Positions 18,009 through 27,779 of a stretch of 64,000 nucleotides of DNA are shown piece by piece. Under the pieces are notes generated by a model that saw only the letters and a list, made by a program, of their open reading frames with translations, did not search any database and was not told the origin of the DNA. The position numbers and the translations under genes were made by a program. The DNA is from CAVVZJ01 sp963752755 (GTDB lineage: Bacteria > Planctomycetota > Planctomycetia > Isosphaerales > Isosphaeraceae): contig CAVVZJ010000014.1 in assembly GCA_963752755.1 (NCBI GenBank), positions 124,001 to 188,000 on the forward strand, written 5' to 3'. Numbering within the stretch: position 1 is the stretch's first letter; each line of letters opens with the position of its first letter.

Positions 18009-18266
18009 CCGGGAGGCCGGTGACATGGCACCCCGAACGCCCGAGGCCATGGCGAAGCGGCAGGGCTAAGGAGAGCGGCGCGAGGTCCTGGCCGAATGGG
18101 AGGATGAGGGCCCGGCCCGGAAGCCGGCGGGCTGGATCCGGCGGGAGGTCAAGGGGCGGTCGAGTCGCGACTCGGGTGGACCCGCCCAGCCGCCCACAGT
18201 CTTCTCGCTCGCCGCCCGAATACCCTCCTTCGCGAAGCGGCGTCCCGGCGATCGGAGGCTGCGACC

Positions 18267-18473
18267 GTGGGAAAGAGCCCGACCTGCCCCCTGTGTTCCG
18301 GACGTATGGAGCGGCACGAAGCGGTCGTGGTCGAGTTCGCGACCGATGGCACGAGCTTCGACCTCGCCTGGGTCTGCACCGATTGCTCCGCCGCATTCCC
18401 GATCGCGGTCACCAGGAGCGGCCTCTTCAAGAAGCCCCAGCCGCTCGACAAGGACGCGAAGTTGACCGGGTAA
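18267..18473 (+). CDS. small zinc-ribbon protein
   Basis: 68 residues, GTG start at 18267 with GGAGG nine bases upstream. Two CxxC pairs, CPLC near the N-terminus and CTDC in the middle, spaced about 30 residues apart, make one zinc ribbon. The rest is short strands (AVVVEFATDGTSFDLAWV) and a lysine-rich tail. No assigned function. The 250 bases between DUF1801 and this gene contain only a 13-codon frame at 18025. Confidence 0.6.
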   Translation: MGKSPTCPLCSGRMERHEAVVVEFATDGTSFDLAWVCTDCSAAFPIAVTRSGLFKKPQPLDKDAKLTG

Positions 18474-18718
18474 GCATGGCTGCAGATTCGGCCCACTCTT
18501 GCCCCGCCAGCTCCCGGATCCGCCTCCCCGCAGCCCTCGGTATCCTCCGACTCCCGGATGCCCACCGGACGGCTCGTCCCTCGTCGGTGGATCGAAATCC
18601 GGATTGCCCCTCCTGTACATCCCTGCTAGATTCCGAAGCCTTCGACTCGGGTGGCCCGAGGTCTTCACCGGGTCAACCGCTGGCCCTGAGGTCATGAGAG
18701 GCTCATCGGAAGGAGCAG

Positions 18719-19165
18719 ATGATGCCGAACACCGTCCAATTCCACCGGGTGCTGCGCACGTCGCCCGAGAAGGTCTACCGGGCGTTCCTCGACGCGGACG
18801 CGAAGGCCAAATGGCTCCCGCCCCACGGGTTCACGGGGAAAGTCCACCACCTGGACGCACGGGTCGGCGGCTCCTACCGGATGTCCTTCACGAACTTCAC
18901 CACCGGCAAGAGCCACTCCTTCGGCGGGGAGTACGTCGAGCTGACGCCCCACGAGCGCATCCGCTACACGGACCGGTTCGAAGACCCCGGCCTGCCGGGC
19001 GAGATGCAGACGACGATCACCCTGAAGCCGGTGTCGTGCGGGACGGAACTGGACATCGTGCAGGAAGGGCTCCCGGACGTCATCCCGCCCGAGGCCTGCT
19101 GCCTCGGCTGGCAGGAGTCGCTGACTCTCCTGGCGCAGCTCGTCGAGGCCGAGATCCCGGATTGA
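18719..19165 (+). CDS. SRPBCC / AHSA1-family protein
   Basis: 148 residues, start at 18719 with AAGGAGCAG upstream (an ATG one codon later is equally possible). START/Bet v1-like pattern: FHRVLRTSPEKVYRAFLDADAKAKWLPPHG, VHHLDARVGGSYRMSF, GGEYVELTPHERIRYTDRFED, MQTTITLKPVSCGTELDIVQEGLPD and a C-terminal helix CCLGWQESLTLLAQLVEAE. This is the usual AHSA1 domain that binds hydrophobic ligands in a helix-capped cavity. Role unknown. It closes the small-gene cluster that begins at 14704. Confidence 0.88.
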   Translation: MMPNTVQFHRVLRTSPEKVYRAFLDADAKAKWLPPHGFTGKVHHLDARVGGSYRMSFTNFTTGKSHSFGGEYVELTPHERIRYTDRFEDPGLPGEMQTTITLKPVSCGTELDIVQEGLPDVIPPEACCLGWQESLTLLAQLVEAEIPD

Positions 19166-19226
19166 CGACGGCAGCGGACCGCCGCCGAACCAGCCGCCGC
19201 GACTGTCCGCGGCGGCACATGAGCCC

Positions 19227-19953
19227 CTACTCGACCCGCCTCCACAGGCGTTTGATGGGGTCGAAGCCCGGCGGGAACTTCGTCCCGGCGTCGTAGGTCG
19301 GCGGTTCCTTGAAGTAGCAGCTGGCCAGGTCGTCGCGACCGATCGCCGAGAGGTCGGCGGCCTCGAACCTGCGCGCCACTGATGTTGACGACCTGGAAAC
19401 TCCCGATCAGCTTCGCGCCGACCAGGACCGCCCCCTCGAACGACGCGCCCTGGAACGAAGACGGCCCTCCGACGAGGGTCGCGCCAGTGAGATCGGCCCC
19501 GACGAACGACGCCATCTGGAACGAGGAGCCGCCCCCCTTCAGACGGGCCCGGGCGAGCTTCGCGGCGTCGAATCGAGCGAGCTGGAAGGAGGAGACGCCC
19601 CCTTCCAACGTTGCGCCCTCCAGGCGGCAGTTGCGGAACGAGGCGCGCTGGAACGCATTCTCGACGCTCGCGATCGTCATGCCCGCGAGGTTCGAGCCTT
19701 CAAGATCCGCTTCCCAGAAGGATCGTGCGCGATCCGGCCGCGAGCCACGCAGCTGGTCTTGCAGCTCATCCCTCGCACGACGGAGTTCCTCCTCGGCATA
19801 GCGCAGGCGCTGCTCGTGCCGCCGCCGCTCCCGCTCGGCGCTTCGTTGCGCGGAGAACCAGCCCAGGCCCAGGGCCACGAGCAGGATCAGGAAGAACAGC
19901 CCGCGCACGGAGAATCGCGGCAGCCGGTGGGCGGGTGCGGAGGATTCGGCCAC
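19227..19953 (-). CDS. membrane-anchored pentapeptide-repeat protein, one frameshift
   Basis: About 240 residues. The N-terminus carries one membrane helix (GLFFLILLVALGLGWFSAQ) and a charged coiled coil (EEELRRARDELQDQLRG). It is followed by about 12 pentapeptide A(D/N)LXX-type repeats (WEADLEGSNLAG, RLEGATLEG, AKLARARLKG, VGADLTGATLVG, FEGAVLVGAKLIG) that should fold as a right-handed quadrilateral helix. Near 19375 the frame shifts. The natural ending (FEAADLSAIGRDDLASCYFKE to RLWRRVE) lies in another frame with its stop at 19227-19229. The longer frame running to 18964 overlaps the SRPBCC gene antisense and is rejected. Function unknown; probably a periplasmic or cytoplasmic scaffold. Confidence 0.7.
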
Positions 19954-20383
19954 GAGTGCCTCGGCGGTCGCAGGGAGAACAGCGATCGACTCGATCGGGT
20001 CAGGATAAATGGGAAGGCCGGAGTGGGCGAGTTTTTTCCGATGCGCGGACCCCGGCGATCTCGGGCAGCCCCTGGTCGTCCGAGGGCCTGGAGAATGGGA
20101 AGTCGCCCTGCCCGGTGCCCAGCCGCCGGAGCTGTTCCTCCAGGCGTTCGAGCAGGCTACGGCGCGACCCGGACGCCCATATGCTGAGCCCGACCGAGCC
20201 GGCCCTCGGGCCGCTCAGAGACGCTTCGTTCTCGCGCTCGCTCAGGATGCCATGAACCTCGTGCGGCGCCAGAGATGTTGAGAGAATGGGGAGGGACGAC
20301 CGAAGGGCTCGGGCGCCGGCGCGATGCGACTCCCCGCGGTTGTGTCCTGGTAAACGACGAACGCGGCAGGAGTGGCGAGAATC

Positions 20384-23300
20384 ATGCCCGTTGATCAGGA
20401 ACGGTGGGCGGAACTCAAGGAATTCGACCATTGCCGCGCCCAGCGCCCCGGCATTTCGCGCGCTGGTGGCCCTGCTCGACACCTGGCCGGGCGATGATCA
20501 GGCCGAGGCCATCAACCACGCCGCCGCGCTCCTGAGCGGGTGGCCCGACGCGGCCCGACGCGCCCCGTGGTCCTGGTGCAAGGCGGCCGCAAGAGGGGCC
20601 GTGCTACCGACCTGGCCGCTGGTCCGCACCCTGCAACTCACGGCGGACCATCTGAGCAAGGGGACGGTTGACCTGGCGCGATTGGCCCGGCGCGTGAGGC
20701 TCGACCACATCACGGAGCTGGAGATCCCGCCTTACTCCGATTTCCAGGAACTCTCCTTCCTCTACCATCGTCCGGACGCATTCCCCGCCCTCAAGAAGCT
20801 GCGGGCCGGGGATAAGCACGACGACGGGGATGTCCGTGCGCTCGCCGGTTCGCCGCTGTGGCGAACCCTGGAGTCGTTCGAGATCACCGACATGGCCAGC
20901 TCGCTCGCGCATTCCAGGGATGCGAGCCGGATCGTGCCAGAGCTCGATCGATCCGACCATGTCCGACACCTGGCGCTGCGGTCTCCCGACCTCATCGCGG
21001 TGTGGGATGCGGCCGATCCGCCCCGCCTGCGGTCCGCGGCGGTGATCGTCCGCTCGATCGACGAAGCCCTGACGCTGGCCGCGCGCGCCGAACTGTCGCG
21101 GCTCACGTCCTTGTCGATCGCGTTCCGCTGCGGGTTCAGCGGGAGTTCGCCGTTCGATCCCTTCCTGGGCAACGTCATCGAGGCGGACGAGGCGGCTGCC
21201 GAGGCCTTCTTCAGCGACGCCAGACTCGACCGGCTGGAGGAGCTCGCGATCGTCGGTTATCCGATGGGCTACTGGGGACGCGAGGGGATGGGGCGGCTCG
21301 GCCTGAATGCCCTGATCGCCTCGGGGCTGCTGGGACGCCTGAAATGCCTGAGTCTGCGACTGCTCCCCCTGGGCGATGTGGGCGTCGCCGCACTCGCGCC
21401 GGCGCTGGGGCCGCGGCTGGAAACCCTCGAACTGGCGGATGTCTATTGCAAGGGGGACGGCGCGGCCGCCCTGAGCGATTCACCGGCCATGGCGTCGTTG
21501 CGGCACCTGGACCTGTCCGCCAACCGGATCGATGCGGATCGCTTCGTCCGGATGGCGAGCGTGGGCATGCCGCAACTGCGGGGCCTCAACCTGAGCGGCC
21601 CGAGCATCAATCCGTATTACTGGGATGTCGGGCAGCAGCCGCTCCTGGACGCGGGGGCCGTGGCCTGGGCCAGCAGCGCGAACGCCGGGCAACTCCGATG
21701 TCTCCGCCTCCGGAACGCCCACCTGACCGACGAGGCGTTGACGGCCATCTTCCGGTCGCCACGGTTGCGAAGCCCGGAGGAGCTGGACCTGTCGCACAAC
21801 ACGTTCACGGCGGCGGCGATCGCGCAGGCGGTCGTCGGTTCGTCGCTCTGGCAGACCCTCAAGGAACTCGGCCTCAACGACTGCCGGCTCGACAACGCGG
21901 CGATCGAGGCGCTGTCGCGCGTGGATCGCGCCCCGGCGCTGCGTTCGCTCCGACTGGGCTACAACAGCATCGGCCAGGGAGGCGCGGCGGCGCTCGCGGG
22001 CTGGCCCGTCCTGGCCCGCGTCTGGCACCTCGACTTGCACGACAACGTCATCGGGCCCCAGGGCCTGATCTCGCTGGCCCGTTCGCCCCACCTCGGACGA
22101 CTGGTGGAGCTGGACCTGGAACAGGACTGCTGGAATAGTCGCGGGTTCTCGTTCGACGACGAGGCGGCCAGGGCGCTCGCCGATTCGCGCTCGCTTTCCC
22201 GGCTCGATGCGCTCTTCAGCGGCTGCGTCGACGAGTACCACGGTACGGCCTACTCGCCGGGCTTCAGCAAGGCGGGGCTCGACGCCTTGCGGAAGGCGGC
22301 CGGCATGCGGCCCGCGTTCCGGGCGTCGTGCAGCGATTTCTCCGGGGTCAGCGAGTACATCGAGTCCGGCGAATTCCACGAGGAGGCCGAACTCGACGAT
22401 CACGATTTCCGCGGGCATCCCCGCGTGCTGAACGAACGGGAAGCCGAGACGGGCGAGCGCCGGATGCAGCAGATCCGCTCCCCCGTCGCCACGGGGCCGG
22501 CCGCCCGTGATGAGAAGCCGCCGGCCATTGGCGCGTCCCTCCCGGAACCGAGGGAGGACGACGAGGACATCATCGAGGGCCTCGAATTCCGCGACCCGAC
22601 CCCATCCGCGGACATCTCCCTGGATCTGGATCTGTCGCTGGACGACCCCGGGCGACCGCTCCCCGGCCAGGTGGGCAAATGGCTCTCGGACACCCTGGGG
22701 AGCCTGTTCCATGCCTGTTCGATCGGCCGTTTCGAATCCACCAGCACGCACTCGAGCGAGGGCGAAGACGGCCGGATGATCGAGACGGAGATCGGGTTCT
22801 CGGTCGGCATCAAGGGGGACCCGGAGCCGGCCGTCCGCCTGATCCGCGAGGCCCTCTGGTGGGTCGGTGCGCCCGGCGATACCGGACTCGACGAATTCCC
22901 CCTGGCCCTGACGCAGGAGCCCGAGACTCCGGCGGCGCAGATTCCTCCAGTTCGCCGTGCCGACGATCGTCCGATGGCGACTGGGTGGCCAGGAAGGCCA
23001 TCGGATCGACCGGGCCCCCTTCACCCCGTTGCAACGCGACGGCATCCGGAGAATCCTCGCCGATGCCCGTGCCACCGAGGACGCGACCGGCTGGGCAGGC
23101 GTGGCGACGGGCGACGGCGGCCGCATGTCCGTCTCCGTCAAGTACCTCGCCGACTCTCCGGACTTCGATACCCTGAACGTCCTCGTCGACGCGTTGACCC
23201 CGGAGATCAGCGGCCTGGCCCACAAGCTGATGCTCGAGTGCGATCTCATGGCCTGGCCGATGGCCTTCGCCGCGAGCGCCGGGGCCGCCCGGGCGATCGA

Positions 23301-23409
23301 CTGTGACTGGCCGGAGGTCGAGGTGGTCGCCTCCGCGGCGACGCTGCACGAGTTGCTCGCGCGCGGACCCTATCACTGGTGGAACCGAGCATCGAATCTC
23401 CCCTCGTGA
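20384..23409 (+). CDS. large leucine-rich-repeat protein, two apparent frameshifts
   Basis: About 1000 residues. From about 20450 to 22300 there is a continuous ribonuclease-inhibitor-type LRR array: LETLELADVY, LRHLDLSANRIDADRF, LRGLNLSGPSI, LRCLRLRNAHLTDEAL, ELDLSHNTFTAAAI, LRSLRLGYNSIGQGG, WHLDLHDNVIGPQGL. An acidic low-complexity linker follows. Near 22940 the frame changes, and the C-terminal domain (TIVRWRLGGQEGHRID to HELLARGPYHWWN) continues in another frame to the stop at 23409. The likely start is the ATG at 20384 (MPVDQERWAELKEFD), which requires another frame change near 20440; without it the long frame extends to 20286 through non-coding-like sequence. No signal peptide. Planctomycete LRR proteins are thought to be protein-binding scaffolds. 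Confidence 0.7.
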
Positions 23410-24099
23410 TCGACGCCCCGGAGACGTTCCATCCCAGACGATCCGCCGGCCCGCGCGATCCCATGTTTCGGCTTGTGCGGACCAGCTCGGCGACCCGCGA
23501 TGGGACCGATCCTGGGGTATCCTCCACAGGTCGGTCGATCCTCGCGCGACGTCCGACCCGGCAAGTATGCTCGAATTATCGGTACCAGGCGCGACACGGG
23601 CCCCGCTCCACCACGCTTTCCCCAAGCATCCGCGAGAGGGCGGCTCATCCGGGCCTTCATCTCACCGCCGCTCCGGTCTGCGCCCCAGCGGGATGAACCG
23701 ACACCACGGCTTTTTCTTCGGAGACCTCTCTGTCTCCTCGCTCCGGGTTCACAAGGTTCGATTCGACGACCGGGATCTCCAGGGCTGCCGACTGCAACTC
23801 GACCGCGTGCCAGTCCGGGACGGCGAGGCGGTCCCTCGCCTCACCGATCGCGACCTCTCCGGGCACGTCCCGGCGATGTCCGTCGCGCCCGGGAGCCAGG
23901 CGAACGTGCCATCCGAAGGGTCGGTGGAACGGCCAGGACTCGCGGCCTCGCACCGAGGCGACTGTGCTGCGGACTTGCCACCCCTCGCCGTGGCCGACCG
24001 GCCCGTCACGCGACCTGTCATTTTCCGGGTGGGTTTGCGGAGGAACGGGCGTACCATGATCGGGAGCCCGACCCGGAGAACCCCGCGGGAACCTGCGCG
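23410..24099. other. 690-base intergenic stretch, no firm gene
   Basis: An open plus-strand frame from the ATG at 23693 (MNRHHGFFFGDLSVSSLRV) to 24136 has moderate coding bias over its first 70 codons but no ribosome-binding site or family, and it overlaps the next gene. It could be a remnant. Nothing else is seen. Confidence 0.3.
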
Positions 24100-25836
24100 A
24101 TGCGATGGTCGAACCTCTTCCGGTTGTCCCTGGTGACGCTCTCCGCCCTCGTCCCCGCGGCGCGCGGGCAGCTCGTGCAGGTCCGCGAGGACTTCTCCCG
24201 CGATCCCGGCTGGGACCACTACCAGAATCGCATCGTCGGGACCGGGATGCCCGCGGTCCGCCAGGACTTCGGCTGGCGGCCCACGAACCACACCGGCCGG
24301 GGGCCGGGCGAGGTCGGCGGCCGCGTCGAGAACTCGCGGCGGCAGGCCTACTACGCGATGCCGCTGGGAAAGCCGCTGAGCTTCGACGACGAGATCTCCG
24401 CCTCCGGCACGCTGGCCCTGCGCCACATCGGTCTGCGCGGCGTCGGCTACATCGGCTTCTTCAACTCCGGACGCCACACCTGGCGGGTCTGGAACTCGAT
24501 GGCCTTCCGGATCTGGGAGGAGGACGGCCTGGGCCAGGTCATGTTCGACTGGATGTCCGGCGACTGGCAGGCCCGCGGCGCGGAGACGGCCATCCTGCTG
24601 CCGGCCGACGGCAAGCCGCACACCTGGAGCTTCCGCTACGAGCCCGAGGCGCGGGCCGACCCCGTCTGGCACGACGAGGCCCTGGAGCGGCACGTCACCG
24701 ATCGTACCGGGAACGGCCGGCCCTACGAGCTCCAGGGGGAAGAGCACCTGTTCGCCCGGATGAAGCAGGACGAGCCCGACCTGACGCGCGAGGAGCTGCA
24801 CGCCCGGCTGCTGAAGGCCCGCGATCAGGGCCTGGTCGAGTACTTCCACCGGCACGACCAGCATCGCTGGTGGAAGCGGCCCGACGCCGGCAAGGGGCAC
24901 GGCCGCGTCACGCTCCGGTTCGACGACGAGACGCCGTACGTCTTCTGGTTCGACCCGGAGATCCGCCGCGCCCCGGCCTCGTTCGACCGGTTCGGCCTGT
25001 TCAACATCGCCCGGTTCGGCACCCGGGTCGAGATCTACCTCGGCGACCTGACGGTCAACGGCCAGGAGCTCGACCTGTCCCAGGACCCGCACTGGGAGGG
25101 GCGCAACAACGCGTCGCGGTACACCGAGCCGGACTTCCACGGCATGCACAGCTACGGCTGGTCCCAGACGAACTGGGCGGGCGAGGCGGCCGGCGAGATC
25201 GGCGGCCTGTTCTGGCGGACCGAGCCCCGCGACCCGCTCTGCTCCTACTACGGCGACGACGTGGGCACGCTGACGCTCGACGACCCGATCGCGTTCTCGG
25301 GCACGATCTGCTTCACCGAGGGCATGACCGACGCGGCGGCGTTCTTCGGCTACTTCCGCCGCGACGACCAGATCCGGGCCTTCGACCCGGCCCATCCGGA
25401 CGACTCCTCCCCCCGGCGCAACTCGATGGGCGTCGCCATCGCGGACAGCTCGGCCGTGGGCTACTACTTCCTGCCCCAGCTCACCGCGGCGGACGGCGAG
25501 GGCGTGCGTGAGCCCTGCGAGGTCTTCCGGCCCGACCGACGCCGACGCCGGTTCACCTTCGCCTACAACCCCGAGGGCCACGGCGGCACGGGTCGGATCA
25601 CCGTGACCCTGGACGGCCGCGAGACCGTCATCGACCTGACGCCCCGGCAGCGCCGGAGCGGGGCGGTCTTCGACCGCTTCGGCCTGGCCAACGTCCGCAG
25701 CGGCGGCCATTCCGTCGAGTTCTACCTGGACGACGTGACCTACACGGCCCGGCGCGAGCCGGGCACCCGGCCGAGGTTCGTCCCCCAGACGACGGTGGAG
25801 GTGCCGTATCCGCACGAGCAGGCCGGCCGGCGCTGA
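24100..25836 (+). CDS. secreted protein with two lectin-like (concanavalin-type) modules
   Basis: 578 residues from the ATG at 24100; the frame is open far upstream but only this start gives a clean signal peptide (MRWSNLFRLSLVTLSALVPAARG). Two halves look homologous. Each opens with a DP-x-W-(D/E)-(H/G)-x-x-N motif, continues with a W-x-x-(T)-N-x-x-G segment and G-E-(V/I)-GG, and ends with a FDRFGL(F/A)N and VE(I/F)YLDD(L/V)T strand pair. These ends are at residues about 295-320 and 520-550. That repetition indicates an internal duplication of a jelly-roll domain. No catalytic motif recognised. Likely exported and perhaps carbohydrate-binding. Transcribed alone. Confidence 0.7.
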   Translation: MRWSNLFRLSLVTLSALVPAARGQLVQVREDFSRDPGWDHYQNRIVGTGMPAVRQDFGWRPTNHTGRGPGEVGGRVENSRRQAYYAMPLGKPLSFDDEISASGTLALRHIGLRGVGYIGFFNSGRHTWRVWNSMAFRIWEEDGLGQVMFDWMSGDWQARGAETAILLPADGKPHTWSFRYEPEARADPVWHDEALERHVTDRTGNGRPYELQGEEHLFARMKQDEPDLTREELHARLLKARDQGLVEYFHRHDQHRWWKRPDAGKGHGRVTLRFDDETPYVFWFDPEIRRAPASFDRFGLFNIARFGTRVEIYLGDLTVNGQELDLSQDPHWEGRNNASRYTEPDFHGMHSYGWSQTNWAGEAAGEIGGLFWRTEPRDPLCSYYGDDVGTLTLDDPIAFSGTICFTEGMTDAAAFFGYFRRDDQIRAFDPAHPDDSSPRRNSMGVAIADSSAVGYYFLPQLTAADGEGVREPCEVFRPDRRRRRFTFAYNPEGHGGTGRITVTLDGRETVIDLTPRQRRSGAVFDRFGLANVRSGGHSVEFYLDDVTYTARREPGTRPRFVPQTTVEVPYPHEQAGRR

Positions 25837-26006
25837 CTCAGCGCCATCGCCGAGGGCGGGGAACGGCGGTCGGGGACGCGTCCGCCCGACCGCCGCATCG
25901 CGCCTCGCTTGACAGGATCGTGACCGGCCGGACCGGGCACGGCGCCACGAAGAGGGGGAAGGCGGCCGGTGAAACCGGCCTGCCCTCCCCCGACGCGTCG
26001 ATCGCG

Positions 26007-26294
26007 TCAGCGCCGGAGCAGCAGCAGGATGCGGCTCGGGGCCGTGCGATTCTGGAAGTCCTCACCCAGTTCACTGAGGACCTCGGGCGGGACCTCGCCG
26101 TAGGGCGCGAGCAGCTCGGCGAGCCGCTCGACGGTCTCGATCTGGTCCAGCTCGCAGCCGACCCAGAACTCCGGCTCGTCGGCCTCGATCGACCGCTCGT
26201 CCCAGACCTGCGCGAAGTAGGTCCCGAGCGGGTTGTCCCAGCCGACGGTGATGCGGTGACGGGGGTCCTTCCCCCGGAAGGTATAGCGTGACAT
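26007..26294 (-). CDS. small conserved hypothetical protein
   Basis: 95 residues from the ATG at 26294, which has GGAAGAG upstream; the frame extends to 26378 without support. Sequence pattern: YTFRGKDPRHRITVGWDNPLGTYFAQVWDE, FWVGCELDQIETVERLAELLAPYGEVPPEV, then SRILLLLRR. The N-terminal strand block with GWDNPLGTYFAQV recurs in planctomycete and proteobacterial small proteins of unknown function (from memory). No signal, metal or catalytic motif seen. Confidence 0.65.
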   Translation of the reverse strand: MSRYTFRGKDPRHRITVGWDNPLGTYFAQVWDERSIEADEPEFWVGCELDQIETVERLAELLAPYGEVPPEVLSELGEDFQNRTAPSRILLLLRR

Positions 26295-26828
26295 AATCAC
26301 TCTTCCTTGATGTTGTACGGTGGCTCGTTCCTCCTTTCGAAACGGTTCGGGATCGGGCCTCGGTACGGCGCCGCGCACTCGCCGCCTCCCCGGGAGGTCG
26401 GCCGCGCGGCAGGTTCATAGGACGCCGTCCGGAGACGGCCCCGCGTATTGCTTGGTTGTCCAACCCCCGGCGGGACGGGAAACGTGCCTGCCTATTGGTT
26501 CGTTGAAACGCGCCGGCAGGCGGAGGCGAAAAGCGTGATCGGGGCGAGGCGGCGCGTGCGGGTCGCCTCTGACGGATTCCAGTCTATCCGCCCGGGCCGC
26601 GGGGCGTGCAGGGAATTCCGGAGAATCCCGAGGAGGTCGATCGCGGGACGTGAGTGCGCGGCAGGACCGCGCCGATGCCGGCCGGAATCCCCCTGGGCAC
26701 GCCCCGCCGAGGCCGGCTAGAGTACGGTGACGGTCACTCCCCTGCTCCGCGCGGACGTGGCCGCGGAGGCGCGGTGACCGGTCGACCCTCTCATCCTCGT
26801 ACCGAGCCCTGGGCTCCCCGAAAGGAGA
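26295..26828. other. intergenic region, nothing recognised
   Basis: About 530 bases upstream of both the small hypothetical gene and the RNA methyltransferase. No frame with coding bias, no clear repeat and no obvious terminator. It presumably holds both divergent promoters. Confidence 0.3.
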
Positions 26829-27683
26829 ATGCCGCATGAGATCCACCCCGATCGCAACCCGCCCGATCCCCGGGCCACGCTCGCCGAGATCACGCGACTC
26901 CAGTCCGACCGCGCGCACCGCGATGCCAGCCGGAACTTCTTCGTCGAAGGGGTGAGGAACGTCGTCGAGGCCATCGAGAACGGCTTCCGCATCGAGACCC
27001 TCCTCGTCAGCGATCAACTCCTCACCGTCCCCATCGCCCGCAAGCTGGTGCGCGAGCGCCGCCGGTCCGGCGTCCCGACGCTCCCGGTCGCTCCCGAGGC
27101 CTTCCGCCAGGTCTCCGGGACGCACCATGCCTCCGGCGTCGGCGCCATCGTCGCCCAGAGGTGGTCGCCGCTGCACGACACCTCGCCGCGGGCCGGCCTC
27201 TGCTGGGTCGTGCTCGAGGCCGTCCGCTCGCCGGGGAATCTCGGCACCCTGATCCGCACCTCGGAGGCCGTCGGCGGCGCCGGGTTCATCCTGATCGGGC
27301 CGCGGATCGACCCCTTCGACCCCGCGGTCGTCCGCGCCTCGATGGGCGCACTGTTCTGGCAGGCGTTCATCCGCACGAGCGACCGCAGCCTCCGGAACTG
27401 GCTCCATCGCCACCGCTGCCGCGCCGTCGGCGCCTCGCCCGACGGGCCGGTCGAGCTCCATCGGTTCCGCTTCCCCTGCCCGACCATCCTCGTCCTCGGC
27501 GAGGAGCGCCAGGGGCTCACGCCGCTCCAGCGCGAACTCTGCGCGGACCTCGTCCGCATCCCGATGGTCGGCGCGGCCGACTCCCTGAACCTCGCCGTGG
27601 CGGGGAGCCTGCTCCTGTACGAGGTCTATCGGCGCGGGCCGCCCGGCGTGGCCGGTCCTCCTGACGGCGAACCAGGCAACTGA
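26829..27683 (+). CDS. TrmH/SpoU-family RNA 2'-O-methyltransferase
   Basis: 284 residues. An N-terminal substrate-binding-like domain (RNFFVEGVRNVVEAIENGF; LLVSDQLL) precedes the SPOUT domain with its three motifs: motif 1 EAVRSPGNLGTLIRTSEAVGG (Asn and catalytic Arg), motif 2 TILVLGEERQGL (Glu), motif 3 RIPMVGAADSLNLAVAGSLLLYE. Transfers a methyl group from S-adenosylmethionine to a ribose 2'-OH of rRNA or tRNA; the exact target cannot be read from sequence. The AAAGGAG box is only one base from the ATG at 26829, so the true start is slightly uncertain. It faces the Ro60 gene convergently. Whether the two RNA-related genes cooperate is unknown. Confidence 0.9.
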   Translation: MPHEIHPDRNPPDPRATLAEITRLQSDRAHRDASRNFFVEGVRNVVEAIENGFRIETLLVSDQLLTVPIARKLVRERRRSGVPTLPVAPEAFRQVSGTHHASGVGAIVAQRWSPLHDTSPRAGLCWVVLEAVRSPGNLGTLIRTSEAVGGAGFILIGPRIDPFDPAVVRASMGALFWQAFIRTSDRSLRNWLHRHRCRAVGASPDGPVELHRFRFPCPTILVLGEERQGLTPLQRELCADLVRIPMVGAADSLNLAVAGSLLLYEVYRRGPPGVAGPPDGEPGN

Positions 27684-27779
27684 GGGGAACCGGTCACGAG
27701 GTCCCGGGCACGGCGTTGCACACCCGATGCGCCGCCCTCGAAGCAGGGCGGCGCATCGGGGCCGTTCACGGCGTGGGCT

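Noticed and set aside
18964..19226. C-terminal extension of the pentapeptide-repeat frame
   Set aside because: It overlaps the SRPBCC gene on the other strand and is arginine-rich; the natural ending lies in another frame and stops at 19227.
20000..20281. Minus-strand frame with moderate coding bias (RRSLLERLEEQLRRLGTGQG)
   Set aside because: No usable start codon or ribosome-binding site and no family; possibly a remnant, not supported as a gene.
23693..24136. 147-codon frame starting MNRHHGFFFGD
   Set aside because: Bias is present only in the first half, no ribosome-binding site, and it overlaps the signal peptide of the next gene.
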